Shown in pieces: positions 1-10,698 of a stretch of 64,000 nt of DNA. Location of the stretch: the NCBI GenBank assembly GCA_025617745.1, contig CM046854.1, positions 63,693,606 through 63,757,605 of the forward strand, written 5' to 3'. This DNA comes from Heliocidaris erythrogramma (taxonomy: Eukaryota; Echinodermata; Echinoidea; Camarodonta; Echinometridae). The notes under the pieces are model-generated. The model saw only the letters and a program-made list of their open reading frames with translations. It did not search any database and had not been told where the DNA came from. The stretch's first letter is position 1, and each line of letters begins with the position of its first letter. Made by a program: the position numbers and the translations under genes.

Positions 1-234
1 GTGGCCACAAAAAAAATCGCCAGACCTTCAAAATTCGCTCAGTAGGGGGTGTTACCCTCCATAATTCCCTGACAAGCACCAAAAAAAAAAGGTCTTCATT
101 CTAAAAGGGGGGGGGGGGTTTCCCAATCGAGAAAATGGCGGATCGTCTATGGTCAAAATGCATACTTTTCTTCCAAAGGGGGGGGGGGGGGGGTACGGGC
201 CAGAAATCCCACCCCCCCCCCCCCTGGATCCGCC
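1..234. mobile_element. Right-hand part of a TIR element ending CCTGGATCCGCC
   Basis: The segment ends in CCTGGATCCGCC (223-234), the same terminal motif as the right end of the complete element at 1183-1361. It holds three long G or C runs (near 107-118, 176-193 and 211-224). Its left end lies outside the window or is lost. Apparent reading frames here are glycine/proline-rich products of the homopolymer runs and are not coding. Confidence 0.45.
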
Positions 235-270
235 AATGAAGTACTGTATAAATAACGGTAACATGTCGTT

Positions 271-541
271 TTCCCGAAGGTTCATAATTCCGAAGGTGCG
301 TTACTCCAACGGCTCGTAATTCCGAACGTTCATAATTCCGAAAATGAAAAAAAAGGTTCATAATTCCGAAAAAGAAATAGGGTTCGTAATTCCTAAAATG
401 AAATAGGGTTCATAATTCCGAAAATGAAAAGGGGTTGATATTTCCGAAGGTTCGTACTTCCGAAAAGTTATGTAGGCTCTATTGCATTTTCGGAAATACG
501 AACCTTCGGAAACATGAACCTTTTTCCATTTTCGGAATTAT
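271..541. repeat. TTCATAATTCCGAA short tandem repeats with an inverted part
   Basis: Units of about 25 bp built on GGTTCATAATTCCGAAAATG recur from about 271 to 478. From about 485 to 541 the same motif appears reverse-complemented (TTTTCGGAAATACGAACC, CATTTTCGGAATTA), so the array can fold back on itself. It resembles the subrepeat arms of foldback elements. No coding capacity is seen. Confidence 0.7.
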
Positions 542-555
542 TTTATATATTTTAA

Positions 556-656
556 TTTCATTTTCATCATCATCACCACCACCACCATCATCACTACCAA
601 CATTGAAAATCAACATCATCGCCATCATCATCATGACCACCACCATCATCACCATC
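556..656. repeat. CAT/CCA trinucleotide-rich microsatellite
   Basis: Imperfect runs of CAT, CAC and CCA triplets (CATCATCATCACCACCACCA and similar). Simple-sequence DNA. Confidence 0.85.
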
Positions 657-1182
657 ATTAACTAACTAAATCTGTCTATGTCATTAAGTAATTCAGAGCA
701 CGAAAATTGCCCTTGTGCAAAAGACCTGGAATTCCAGATCACATCTTTTTAATCCAGAGATAAATCCAGAGTCATTAATGACACTGACACTGGAGAGCAA
801 AAGTTTGGCAGAAATAACAGCTGCGACGCACAATGGTAGAATATTGTTAAGTTCTGATTTAATGACTAATATACACAGACTTTGAGGCCTTGATTCTTCT
901 AAAAAAATAAAATCTAATTAAATATTCATAGCATTTGTTTAAGAATATTATTTCGAAAAAAATTCATAACACTTACTCCAAATAAATTTGACATCCTTCA
1001 ACTTTACAACGTCATGAACATGAAAACCTGCTCAGGCTGATACGAGTTTGACATCTGAGTTATTAACCATCAGAAGCGTCAAATGTTTTTTTGACACCAC
1101 GTACAATCGCATATTACATTATGGGGGAGCTCTATTTTTTTTTTAATCCAATACCAAAACCAAAACCATACTTCAACCTGAA
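657..1182. other. No recognisable gene
   Basis: AT-rich unique-looking sequence upstream of POLR2H. I see no coding similarity, RNA gene or clear repeat. Confidence 0.5.
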
Positions 1183-1361
1183 GGGCGGATCCAGGGAGCC
1201 GAATCTTTTTTGTTGTTGTTACTGTGTTTTTTGGTTTTTTGTTTTGCTTGTAGAGAATTTTGGAGGACAACTGGACCAAGAAAATCTGATAGCCCTTATC
1301 TTTTTATTGGTGCTTTTCATTGTGTGCCCCCCTCCCCTTTACAAAATCCTGGATCCGCCCC
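1183..1361. mobile_element. Short TIR element (GGCGGATCCAGG ends)
   Basis: The left end carries GGCGGATCCAGG (1184-1195) and the right end its exact reverse complement CCTGGATCCGCC (1349-1360). The 179-bp interior is T/TTG-rich and non-coding, so this is a MITE-like non-autonomous DNA element. I see no convincing target duplication and cannot assign a superfamily. Confidence 0.65.
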
Positions 1362-3250
1362 TGTTCAACATGTTCAATTTAGGCCTACACTTTGTACTGA
1401 AAAATTAGGAATAATGATTTAGTCTTCGAGTCAGGATGGGGAAGATGATTTAATCTTCAAGTATATGGGGAATAAGATGAATTAATCCTCAATTTCGATG
1501 TCTTTGCAGATGAAGATTAATCCTACAGTTGATTTGATCTGTACTTACATTTATTTGTATTTGTTCTTATTACAGAATACATTTATTCTCAAAATATATC
1601 TTGTGTAAATGTGCTTCAGTGATTTGGCATTGGTGATTGATTTTGATTAATATTGTAGTGAGTACTAAGCAAGTGAAAGAGGTTGAAGCGACATAAAGTA
1701 TTCGGTTCCGTGGCCGACCTACAAATTTAATTCTAAAAAACTATGTTGTAAGGTAATACTGATATTGGTCTATAATTTCCACACTCGTGCTAAGATCCCT
1801 TCTTAATATACCGGTGTCACATTAGCGATTTTCATCTTATCAGAAATGTTCCAGTTTCTACTTTGGACATATCGTATAAAAAATGCACAGTTTTTTAAAG
1901 AAGGTGTTGAAATATTATCATGACCAATTGCTTTCTTTGTGTCTCTCACTCTTTCTCTTCACTTCTCTCGCTCTAAACTGTTATCCCACTCTAGCTCTCT
2001 GAACCTCTCTACCTTTCCTCAATATCATTCTCTTGTGCGCTCTGAAACGTAGGGTTTAATGTCGAATCTTACCTTTGGTAGAAAATTTCAGACTTCAGAA
2101 AAGCACCTATATAGTACAACAAGACTGTTCTGGCACACTTGACTGTTATGAGCGCTACTAAGCTTGTCATTTAGATGTTATTGTGCTTGATCATCGCTTG
2201 GAAATCCCCGTTCGACTAACCTTTTATTTCCACAAACCGTGATATACAAATAAACATGGTGAAATAGCGTGAATTCTAAAGACAGCCCCAAACTATCATG
2301 TATTTTTTCACCATGAATCAATCACCAAACTGCAGAACGAAACGTTTCAGTAAAGAATAGGTAATTTACCATTACTGTATGTGTATTTGCATTAGGTATG
2401 TTTAAAAATAGTTTGTGTGAGTTAAAATTTGATTTAATTTCTAAAATGAATATTCCTATAATGCATATGAGTGAATACGTATGTAAGTATATACCTATAT
2501 CTTATTGAAGAATATTAAAGAAAGATTTATTTATAGCTAAAAGATGCACATGTTGTTTACTAACCAAGCCCACAAGTGTTTTCGCCTTGATAAAATATTG
2601 TAAAACTGTAAAATACATGTATTGTAAAAACAGATCTATACGCACAGGTACACGAGCACCCCTCGTCCATGCTTGAGTTACCTATAAGGCTCGACCGAAA
2701 AATCGGCGCAACGTACCGCGTCGACCCGGTAAGATTGCATCTTGGAAAGGGCAGGGCAAGTGCAGTTGGAACTGTGCTGAAGATAATTTTGTTTTGTTTT
2801 GTTTTGTTTTTGTTGTTGTTGTTGTTGTTTTTTTTTTTGGGGGGGGGGGGTTCATTGTAAATATAGGGAAAAGAAATATTCCACCCCCCTTTTAATTTTA
2901 GCAGAAAAAAAAAACAAACAAGAAAGATAAAATTATAGAAAGTATATAAATAATATCCATTAATAGAGAGAAGGAGAAAAAAAAGTCATTGGCGACAATA
3001 GTCAAATATGACTGATTGCCAATTAACATTAACGAAAGAAGAAGAAGAATTGTAGACATTGTAGGGCCCTACACATCTATATGTATACCCAAAAGGGCAA
3101 TTATTATATGAAGCTGTCAGCTTATAGATCGGGCATTTAATATTCTCAGATTTCAGATTAATTTCCTATAATATGTCAAAAGGAAGTCATTATTTTGAGA
3201 AAGGTAATGGTTCATTTGCGTGATAAATAAGCATTCTAACTGTTAACAAA
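1362..3250. other. Upstream flank with low-complexity tracts, no gene seen
   Basis: Mostly AT-rich DNA. It holds a pyrimidine-rich stretch (about 1930-2030), a slightly GC-richer patch (about 2650-2780) with no recognised product, and a TTTTG/TTG run followed by a G run (about 2790-2850). No reading frame has protein-family features. Confidence 0.5.
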
Positions 3251-3251
3251 A

Positions 3252-3355
3252 TTATCATCGTAATCATCATCATCATCATCATCATCGTTATCATCATCAT
3301 CATTATTATTACCATTATCATCATCATCATCAATCCATCATCATCATCGTATAAT
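3252..3355. repeat. (TCA)n microsatellite
   Basis: Nearly uninterrupted TCA triplets with a few CGT and ATT interruptions. Confidence 0.9.
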
Positions 3356-4034
3356 CGTCATTGTCAAATCACCATCTTCACTTTTTGTATGAGGGGGACG
3401 CGACATTAAACGAGGACAAAATGCATAAAAAAGGGGGTGCTCTGCAGTTCTCCATTCCCAGAATATTAAAAGCAGATTTTGAGGTTTTGCGGTGTAAACA
3501 TTGCGCATGCTAGACACGCCCTTGGTTAAATCTTTATATTGACTGTTTTCTGAGGTCTCAGGGCGACCAAGTTAGAAAACTATTTCATCATTTTGTAGTG
3601 CAAATGGTACATTTTAGGAAAATATTATCTCCGCCTTTTTTCCGTTTCTCTTAATTGGATTAGGACGCGCTAAATCATTATTGAGACTCTTTAAAAAAAT
3701 CATTATTGTTGTTATTATTTTAAACGTCTTTATTATGGGTGATTTTCTGTCTGACTGCCGAACCTATTGGCGGAACCCCAAAATTAGGCCTGTAGCCTAC
3801 TGAGTTCGATGGACCACCAAGCGATCAGATGCAGATTTTTTTTGTTACATTCTTCTTTTCTTGCTTGCTTGTTTATAACAGAAAATTGGGGCGAGTGTCC
3901 CCTTCCAGAGAACTTCGATCCGCCACTGACTGATGTCGACACTGATAGGCTATATCGGTAGAGACCAAAGACCCGCGGTCACTCGGAAACCAGTGAAGTG
4001 GTAGGCCTACCCATGCTTGTCCGAGCATCTCAAA

Positions 4035-4200
4035 ATTCTACCCCTAAAAGAGGCCCTAAATGACATAAGATTATGTAAAATATACCCCTAAATGGCGTAA
4101 ATGGCGAATGACAATGTAAAACGTACCCTTTTATGGCGTAATTGGTACGGCACATACCCCAAATGGTGTAAATGGACAAAGAATGCTGTATGTACATCAT
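4035..4200. repeat. Degenerate short tandem repeat (AAATGGCGTAAATGG)
   Basis: Motifs such as ACCCCTAAATGGCGTAAATGG, TTATGGCGTAATTGG and CCCCAAATGGTGTAAATGG recur at irregular short spacing. This is a decayed tandem array. The minus-strand frames across it are not credible genes. Confidence 0.5.
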
Positions 4201-4381
4201 TAAATTGCATGACATGTTTGAAATAATACACTTGAATGAAGCCATCAGTGTTGCAGTGTTGGAAAATCAACAACAACAAAAAACGTCGAAGAACCATGCA
4301 GCTAAATGGTAACCCTTTTTCTAAAAAAACGCCGAATGTAAGACTGAAAAACACACCTTTTCCCAAAGACGTCGTCGACGC

Positions 4382-4640
4382 CGTGGGTCGGAAATCCGAC
4401 CCTTAATACCCACGCCGATAAAATCGGTAGGGCTATGTAAAGGGCTCCGTATGTTTGTTTGTTTGTTTTTTGTTTGTTTCTTTGTTTGTTTGTGTGTTTG
4501 TTTGTTTGTTTGTGTACAAGATAACTAGAGAACGGATGAACAGATTTGCACCAAATTTTCAGGGAGTGTTCGGATAGTGACAGGAAAGAATCGATTAGGA
4601 AAATAATCGATTAGATTTTGGTGATGATCGGTTATAGGAA
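4382..4640. repeat. Dispersed repeat with (TGTT)n tract
   Basis: A GTCGGAAATCCGAC palindrome (about 4387-4401) is followed by a TGTT/TTTG microsatellite (about 4452-4514) and a tail with ATCGATTAGGAAAATAATCGAT. The layout of a short hairpin, a microsatellite and conserved flank suggests a repeat family. There is only one copy in the window, so the family call is inference. Confidence 0.4.
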
Positions 4641-4737
4641 CTTCATTTCGGATATTTTTTTTTTGTTTTTAAGAATATTTATTACTTCCTTTTTAAAAAT
4701 AATATTTTTCATAATAATCAAGGTAAAACACACAAAC

Positions 4738-4782
4738 AAATGCAACACTGGCAGCACCTCTTGGGGTGCAATCTTGCACCCT
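4738..4782 (+). repeat. 45-bp inverted repeat, left arm (GGGTGCAA family)
   Basis: This arm pairs with 6747-6791 as an inverted repeat: 40 of 45 bases match by my alignment, including a perfect 20-bp block (GGTGCTGCCAGTGTTGCATT as read in the right arm). Further GGGTGCAA / TTGCACC motifs follow to about 4835. The pair could be the ends of a roughly 2-kb foldback-like element (4738-6791). Confidence 0.7.
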
Positions 4783-4849
4783 ACATGAAAAGGGTGCAAA
4801 AATGCACCTTTTGTTCTTGTTTGCACCCGAAAAGAACCAGAAGAAGATC

Positions 4850-6250
4850 ATAATATGTAAGGAAGATCTTGACTTTCTTTGATTCTGATACATGTTTTTA
4901 CTAATTATACATAACTATTCCCATTTTGTGAACAGTCTCTTGTTGTTTTGAATATCTTCAATGTGCAGTTAGGTAAGTGCATCTATGATATAGATATATA
5001 TTTTCATGTTTTTTCAGTTATGCATATGCATTATTTAATATTTTCAATGTCATAAATTTGATGACATATATCTGCTTTTTGTAATTTACAATTTGCAAAT
5101 GTCATAGACTGGTGAATAGATAAATATACGTCTGCTTTTTTTTTTCTCTCTCTCTTTTAATTATACTTATATGTTCAGCTATGTACTTTGTTAATGAAGA
5201 ACAATAGACATATATTTGTTTGCTTTTTTGTAATTTACAATTTGTCATAGATTTGGTTAATTGATATACATGTACTTCTACCTTTTTTGCTCCTTAATAA
5301 TACGTATATATGTACTGGTATGTACTAAAGTATTAATGGTGAAGAATAGGCATATATTTTCTGCCTTTTTGTAATCTTCAACTGGCAAATGTCATAGATC
5401 CGGTGAATAAATATACATCTGCCTTTTTTGCTCTTTTAATTTTACTCATATATACTTTATGTACTTAAGTGTTAATGAAGAACATAGACCTATATTGTTC
5501 ATGTTTTTCAGATTTTAGTTATATGCATACCGTTCTATGCAGTAACAGACTGGTAAATTTGATATATTTCTGCCTTCTGTTTTGCATATTCTTCTATACG
5601 GTTATGTTGTGAAGTGTAAATTATATTAAACCAATATATTTTACACAGGTATGCTTTTCAGTAATGCATATGTCATGTATTACTGTAATATTTTAAATGT
5701 CATGAATTTTTTTATGGCATATTACTATATTTTGTTGTTCACAGATGTCATAAATTTTACGACATGCAACTTCTTTTCCCCTTATGTATATCGGTATTCC
5801 TGAAATATTTATGAACTCATAATTAGACCAACATATTTTTATAAACACGTGGATTTCCTCACTTATTCCACATATATCCATCATGACTTCTACTGGCATA
5901 GTTATGATTTTCCTCAATTGTTCAATATTCTGAAGAAAAAAAAAATATTTACATGTATAGCTTTGTTAGAAATTCTGATATACTTGACTCCCGTTAATCA
6001 TCCCAATCTTCCCTCATATTACATATAGGTGCACACACAGGGTCTATTATATTTTTTTCTCTCTCTCTTTACTTTGTTTATACCGTTAGGTTACGTTTAT
6101 TTATTTGTAGTAAATTATGATGATCTATGCACAAAATAACAATTACAATACTTCTGATATATATTATAACTATACTATCCTCTGCTATAATATTGCTTCA
6201 TACCTTATTATAAATGTATATATAATAATGACTTCAACACTTCCCCCAAA
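4850..6250. other. AT-rich interior of the inverted-repeat-bounded segment
   Basis: Very AT-rich DNA with irregularly repeated phrases, including CATAGA..GGTGAATAGATAAATATAC..CTGC, TTTTTGTAATTTACAATTTG and TTAATGAAGAACATAGAC, recurring about every 120-140 bp from 5040 to 5500. This suggests an old tandem array. No gene is seen. Confidence 0.5.
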
Positions 6251-6256
6251 CTGTAC

Positions 6257-6735
6257 TTGATGAATAATCCCCTAGAAGATGTTGATCCAGACTTGCATGT
6301 ATTTAATTCTCCCCAATCTTCATACTATCTACCTTCAGAGTTTAATGTAAAGTTCTCATATAATTCATCTCTAAGTCTTATCCATTTTAATGCCCGAAGT
6401 TTACAGACAAACCTTGAAAATATTTCTCAATTCTTGTCAATGATAAATCATTCTTTCTCTTTTATAGCAATTTCTGAAACTTGGATATGTGATACAACCT
6501 CAGTTAATTTCAATCTAGATGATTATAATTTTTTGAATGTTAACAGGATATATATGGACGAGGGGGTGGTGTTGCGCTATTTGTGAAAAAAGATATACTA
6601 TATACTGTAAGAACAGATATCGTTTATAATCAAGAGTCCATTTTAACATGTGAATATTTGTTTATTGATTTCTCATATGTAAACCACAAGAGGTCTACTC
6701 TTGTGTATCAGGATCAAATCATGAAATATTTTTAT
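6257..6735 (+). pseudogene. Non-LTR retrotransposon (LINE) endonuclease fragment, frameshifted
   Basis: The conceptual product from about 6257 reads like the start of an AP-type (APE) endonuclease domain of CR1/L2-like non-LTR retrotransposons. It has a LIHFNARSL block (about residues 41-49), then a hydrophobic stretch and ISETW, whose Glu matches the conserved catalytic ETW of this family. The frame then breaks at about 6555-6585. It resumes in another frame as GGGVALFVKKDI, the expected GG(G)VAL(Y/F)V block downstream of ETW. A degraded counterpart of the usual YRPPN motif may lie near 6700. The rest of the endonuclease and all of the reverse transcriptase are missing, the sequence giving way to the inverted repeat at 6747. 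This is a dead 5' fragment just upstream of POLR2H. The family assignment is by motif order only. Confidence 0.75.
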
Positions 6736-6746
6736 ATAAGCTTCTT

Positions 6747-6791
6747 AGGGTGCAAACTTGTACCCAAAAAGGTGCTGCCAGTGTTGCATTT
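6747..6791 (-). repeat. 45-bp inverted repeat, right arm (GGGTGCAA family)
   Basis: Reverse-complement partner of 4738-4782. It ends 135 bp upstream of the POLR2H start codon, so repeat-derived DNA forms part of the promoter or 5' leader region. A second partial motif, GGGTGCAAAATTGTACC, follows at 6796-6812. Confidence 0.7.
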
Positions 6792-6812
6792 GAAGGGTGC
6801 AAAATTGTACCT

Positions 6813-6926
6813 TTACAAGTTAGCTATGTTTACTTCTGTTTTAGCTCCCTCTCTCGGTGTACCAGTGCCAAACTAAACAATCGCTGGAAAAACGAAATTT
6901 CATACCAACCAGTCAACACAAACACA
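6813..6926 (+). promoter_or_regulatory. Presumed POLR2H core promoter / 5' leader
   Basis: This 114-bp stretch lies between the last repeat motif and the POLR2H start. There is no TATA box at a useful distance, as is common for housekeeping genes. A pyrimidine-rich TTCTGTTTTAG (about 6835-6845) could equally be a 3' splice site for an upstream non-coding exon. The POLR2H frame stays open upstream to an ATG at 6750, but family comparison favours the ATG at 6927. Confidence 0.35.
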
Positions 6927-6999
6927 ATGGCCGGAGTTTTATTTGAAGATATTTTTGACGTGAAGGACATCGATCCTGAAGGAAAGAAATTCGATCGAG
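6927..6999 (+). CDS. POLR2H: RNA polymerase subunit RPB8, exon 1 (residues 1-24)
   Basis: The exon encodes [20 protein letters not shown] followed by KFDR, matching the conserved N-terminus of RPB8 (known as POLR2H, ABC14.5), a small subunit common to nuclear RNA polymerases I, II and III. The ATG at 6927 has a good context (A at -3, G at +4) and is the family's start residue. An open upstream extension to an ATG at 6750 has no family support and runs through repeat DNA. The exon ends one base into codon 25, at a GAG|GTAAAAG donor (intron begins at 7000). RPB8 folds as an OB-like beta barrel and sits on the side of RPB1/RPB3 in the assembled polymerase. This exon supplies its first strand region. 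The next coding exon is 35.3 kb downstream. Confidence 0.96.
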
Positions 7000-7108
7000 G
7001 TAAAAGATATTGTCGAATTATAAATTTGTGTCACATTTTACGATTTTGTTTGAGTTTTAAAGGATAATATCGACCGTTTTATGATCAAAAGCATGCAATG
7101 TCATGGGC

Positions 7109-7121
7109 GCGGCCATCTTGG
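7109..7121 (-). promoter_or_regulatory. YY1-like site just inside intron 1
   Basis: GCGGCCATCTTGG read on the opposite strand is CCAAGATGGCCGC, one mismatch from the YY1-type AAGATGGCGGC core. It lies 110 bp after the exon 1 donor, in a small CG-rich patch (7105-7142). YY1-type sites just downstream of housekeeping start sites are well known. A role here is inference. Confidence 0.4.
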
Positions 7122-7448
7122 ATCGCTCGCCGGCTATGTCGCTCTTTTTTTCAGAATTATTCGTTAGAAACATATAAATGTTGTCTCAAGAATTAGATGA
7201 AATACCGTTGAGTGTTGCTTTATATTTTATATTCTACATGTTGATAAAATATTAATGTGAGGGAACCCCAATTGCTTTTAACTTGTGGGACTTTAATCAC
7301 AAAACCTACACAGATATCCATATATGGGACCGATGTTAAGAAATATTATATAGTTCTTCCATATTGTATATATTAATATTATTATATATATTATTAAGAA
7401 ATAATTAATATATACATGTAGATCTAACTTCGGTCTACTTCAGCTTCA

Positions 7449-7927
7449 GGGCATCGTTTCATCAAACCGTCATAATTACAAGTTCACGGACATCCCAATG
7501 CCATTGGGCATTGAATTTTGAAACGTGTGTTAACCTGCTTAACTACCAGTACCTTAAAGGGAGTGGCAAGTCGTAATCCATGGGCCTGACCAGTTGGCCT
7601 GACTCGGGGAAATTCGGATACAATCAGGTCCAATCGTGCGCTACCGAAGGAATCCCTACATACGTAACCGACCAATGAGATTCAAATACTGTAATAATGA
7701 ACCTGCGATCTTTTTTACTCAAATTTGGGTCAATGTGCAAACTTTTATTAGCTGCGCGCGATAAATTGAAGTCGCTCTGAACTTTGATCCAGAGAAAGGA
7801 GCAGCCAACTGTAAAACCGCCCATAGATTGCGACTTGTCGCTCCCTTTAAGTTAACTTAAGTTAAGTTAAAATACTGGCACAAATTACTGGGATGTGAAG
7901 TTATGACGGTTTGATGAAACGATGCCC
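7449..7927. mobile_element. 479-bp TIR element (GGGCATCGTTTCATCA ends)
   Basis: The left end GGGCATCGTTTCATCAAACC (running on through GTCATAA) is matched exactly in reverse at the right end (TTATGACGG..GATGCCC, 7901-7927), giving a 27-bp perfect TIR. Similarity continues inward (GGACATCCCA against TGGGATGTGA). The interior is non-coding and includes a TTAAGTTAACTTAAGTTAAG run near 7849-7870. This is a non-autonomous DNA transposon of unknown superfamily. Confidence 0.85.
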
Positions 7928-7954
7928 AGACATGCCACAAGTTTAGTCAGACTC

Positions 7955-8132
7955 ATGGGGTGTTGCAAGAAAGTTGCGATTGATTGCAAGTTGCAACTGA
8001 TCGGTACTGACCATTCAAAATCATTGTTGCAAGCGCATCTTCTTGAATGGGCAGACCCTGAATCATTCAGAATGGTTGTTCTAATTTGCTTTACAATTTG
8101 CAATTGATTGCAACTTTCTTGCAACACCCCAT
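7955..8132. mobile_element. 178-bp TIR element (ATGGGGTGTTGCAAGAAAG ends)
   Basis: The terminal inverted repeats ATGGGGTGTTGCAAGAAAGT and its reverse complement at 8113-8132 extend to about 35 bp with few mismatches (ATTGATTGCAA inside both). The whole element can form a hairpin, making it a classic MITE. It starts only 28 bp after the previous element ends. Confidence 0.85.
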
Positions 8133-8168
8133 AAGTCATAGAAATTAGAACATGGACTGGATCATTCG

Positions 8169-9014
8169 TTTTTATGCCTTTTTATGGCCCATGTATGCAT
8201 ATGGGAGGGACGATGAACTGTTTAGATTTTGGGGTGTCAAGGTCAAAGGTCATAGAGGTCATTTTATATACATAAAAATGGTTCGTTCTTGTGATAACTT
8301 AGGAACCGTTTGCCGGATCAACTTCTAACTTGGCCCATGTATTCTTATGGGAGGGATGATGAACTGATTAGATTTTGGGGTCTCAAGGTCAAAGGTCATA
8401 GAGGTCATTTTATATACATAAAAATGGTTCGTTCTTGTGATAACTTAGGAACCGTTTGCCGGATCAACTTCTAACTTGGCCCATGTATTCTTATGGGAGG
8501 GATGATGAACTGATTAGATTTTGGGGTCTCAAGGTCAAAGGTCAAAGGTCATAGGGGTAATTATGTACATAAAAATGGTTCGTTCTTGTAATAACTTCAG
8601 TTGTTTGACAGATCAACCTCTAACTTGGCCCACGTATGCATATGTGAGGGATGATGAACTGATTAGATTTTAGGGGATCTCAAGGTCAAAGTTCAAAGGT
8701 CATAGAGGTCATTATATACATAAAAATGGTTTGTGATGTATGGAGTCTAGGCCTACCTATTTTAGAAATTTCAAGGGGACAGTGGTCTATTTGCTATAAA
8801 ATATCTATTTCCTTGGTGTATTTGATGATTGTAAGTCATCAATGGTAATTAAAATAAAATGAAATAAATTTTCTGTCTCCTGTGCTTTTGAAGTGAAAAG
8901 ATTTGTAATTTTGATGGACCAATCCTTTTTAAAGTGTTCATGTATGCCATACATTGCCAATCTGATGATGGCGGAGGCATAAATTCCGACCGGGCGTGGT
9001 CGGAGATTCATCTA
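8169..9014. repeat. DR1-rich tandem element, copy 1
   Basis: The core has about four units of roughly 146 bp (for example GTGATAACTTAGGAACCG at 8291 and 8437). Each carries GATTTTGGGGTCTCAAGGTC and one or more AGGTCAAAGGTCA direct repeats (perfect at 8240-8252, 8386-8398, and triple half-sites 8532-8551). The right end is GGCGGAGGCATAAATTCCGA plus a GACC-rich hairpin. The second copy at 41311-42290 has the same order, which fixes this as one element type. It is non-coding. Confidence 0.85.
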
Positions 9015-9093
9015 ATTTCAATTCTCTTTTTTTCTTCTTCTTCATTTTCTTCCTAAAGATTTACATGTACATTGTCATGATTGTTGATTGTAG

Positions 9094-10137
9094 ATCCACT
9101 CACGGAACCATCACTATGTGGGGCTGTGTCAATTTCGGCTGCGGTCAAGACCTCTACATGTGTAGCTTCTAAGTTGAAGAGGTGAAAACACCAATATAAT
9201 CCACAAAATTTTGACTTGAGAAAATACTTCAATCGACATTTTAGGATGATAGAATATCTAATTTCATGACAGATTCTTCAATAGAATCTTTATCATCTTG
9301 ATCAAGTGAAATTTCCAGGCTGTTTTTGGCCGGCGATCTTGCTCCTTTCGAGCACACATACATGTATGTGCTAGAGACAACACACTTGCTATGGGAGGCA
9401 ATTCCTTGCGGTACGAAGGTACAGAGTGCAAGGTTATCTCCAATAACCTTGCATAAGTGTGAGTGATTTAGATCTAACTGTGAGATGTAAGCTCTATATA
9501 TATCAAGATTTTAACTTTAATACATGTACATCTAAGTTAGATCTAGCTCTATTTCTCCCCTCCCCCCCCCCTTTTTTTTAAATTTTTTTATCTTTCTTTG
9601 GATCTTCATGATCATCATGACACTTGACTGGCGGTAAAGTGAAATAAAAATAATAGAGAGGGCATTTTGGGGGAATTTGTAGCCTGTTTTGTTTCTGAGA
9701 TTAAAAAAAAATATTAAGAGTTTAGACACTCGTAGACAGGTCTGTCTAAAGGGACTATTAAACAGCTAGTGAATACCACTCACACTATTGCAAGTTTACT
9801 TGTAGGTAACCTCGCAGTCTGTACCTTCGTACCGCAAAGAATTGCCTCCCATAGCAGTGTGTTATCTCTCGCACATATGTTTGCTGGAAAGGAGCAAGAT
9901 CGCCGGCCAAAAATAGCCTGAAAATTTCACTTGATCAAAATGACAAATACACTGTGGGATATCCTATTGAAGAATCTGGCATAAAATCAGATATATCCTA
10001 TCATCCTGATATGCAGAGGGAAGTATTTTCTCCAAATTTTGCTGATTATATTGGTGTTTTTAACTCTTTAACTTAGAGGTCGTGACCACCGCCAAAATTG
10101 ACACTGCCCCCACATAGTGATGGTTCCATGAGTGGAT
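9094..10137. mobile_element. 1-kb palindromic element with about 350-bp inverted arms
   Basis: The left arm starts ATCCACTCACGGAACCATCA and the right arm ends with its reverse complement (TGATGGTTCCATGAGTGGAT, 10118-10137). Matching continues inward through AAAATTTTGACTTGAG / AAATTTTGC, TTCAATAGAATC / TATTGAAGAATC, CTTGATCAAGTGAAATTTCC / AATTTCACTTGATC, CCGGCGATCTTGCTCC / GGAGCAAGATCGCCGG, and GGAGGCAATTCCTTGCGGTA / TACCGCAAAGAATTGCCTCC. The arms run to about 9470 and from about 9775, with a loop of about 300 bp that is T-rich and non-coding. It is a foldback-type or long-TIR non-autonomous transposon. Confidence 0.9.
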
Positions 10138-10395
10138 GAATACCGGTAAACATTCTAAACTGCCACTCAATAATCTGTGGCAATTGGACACCCAAAATAC
10201 AAGATTGCAAGTATAAAAACTTGAAATCTCACCAGCAAGTTGTCTAACTTGTCAATATTGATGATTATAATGTTAAAATGAAACTGCATTGGGAAGTTTA
10301 CGGTAAGTGGGAAGATGTACAAGGCACCAGCTCATCACCGGAAGCAGTTTCTGATTTCTGCACCCTACCTGACCTCATGTAGGACGGGGGGTTAA

Positions 10396-10698
10396 AGGGA
10401 TACTCAACCGCAGATTGTGGACATTTTTAAGCCGCGAAAGGGCACCGTGATCGTTACCTGATCGTGCCGTTGCCCCGCGGGGCGCAAACTTCGGCCATAC
10501 TGGTCGCCGCACAACTGTACATGCACGCTCCGCCTGAGCTTGAGCTCGAGCTCTCGTGCGAGATTCGTTCGGCTTCGTGCAATCCGAAATGTAATCCCAG
10601 CAGTCCGACGGACGCGTTCGACGCACAAACTTTGTGTACGAGTGAACGGGGCTTACGCAATCCTGACTTTCCCCACGGCCACCTAGTGGCGTATCCCT
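10396..10698. mobile_element. TTAA-flanked MITE (AGGGATAC ends)
   Basis: The element is AGGGATAC...GTATCCCT, flanked on both sides by TTAA (10392-10395 and 10699-10702). That is the signature of TTAA-duplicating transposons (piggyBac or Kolobok types). The 303-bp interior is much richer in G+C and CpG than the surroundings (GAGCTTGAGCTCGAGCTCTC near 10535), and its apparent frames on both strands are probably chance. It is non-autonomous. Confidence 0.85.
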
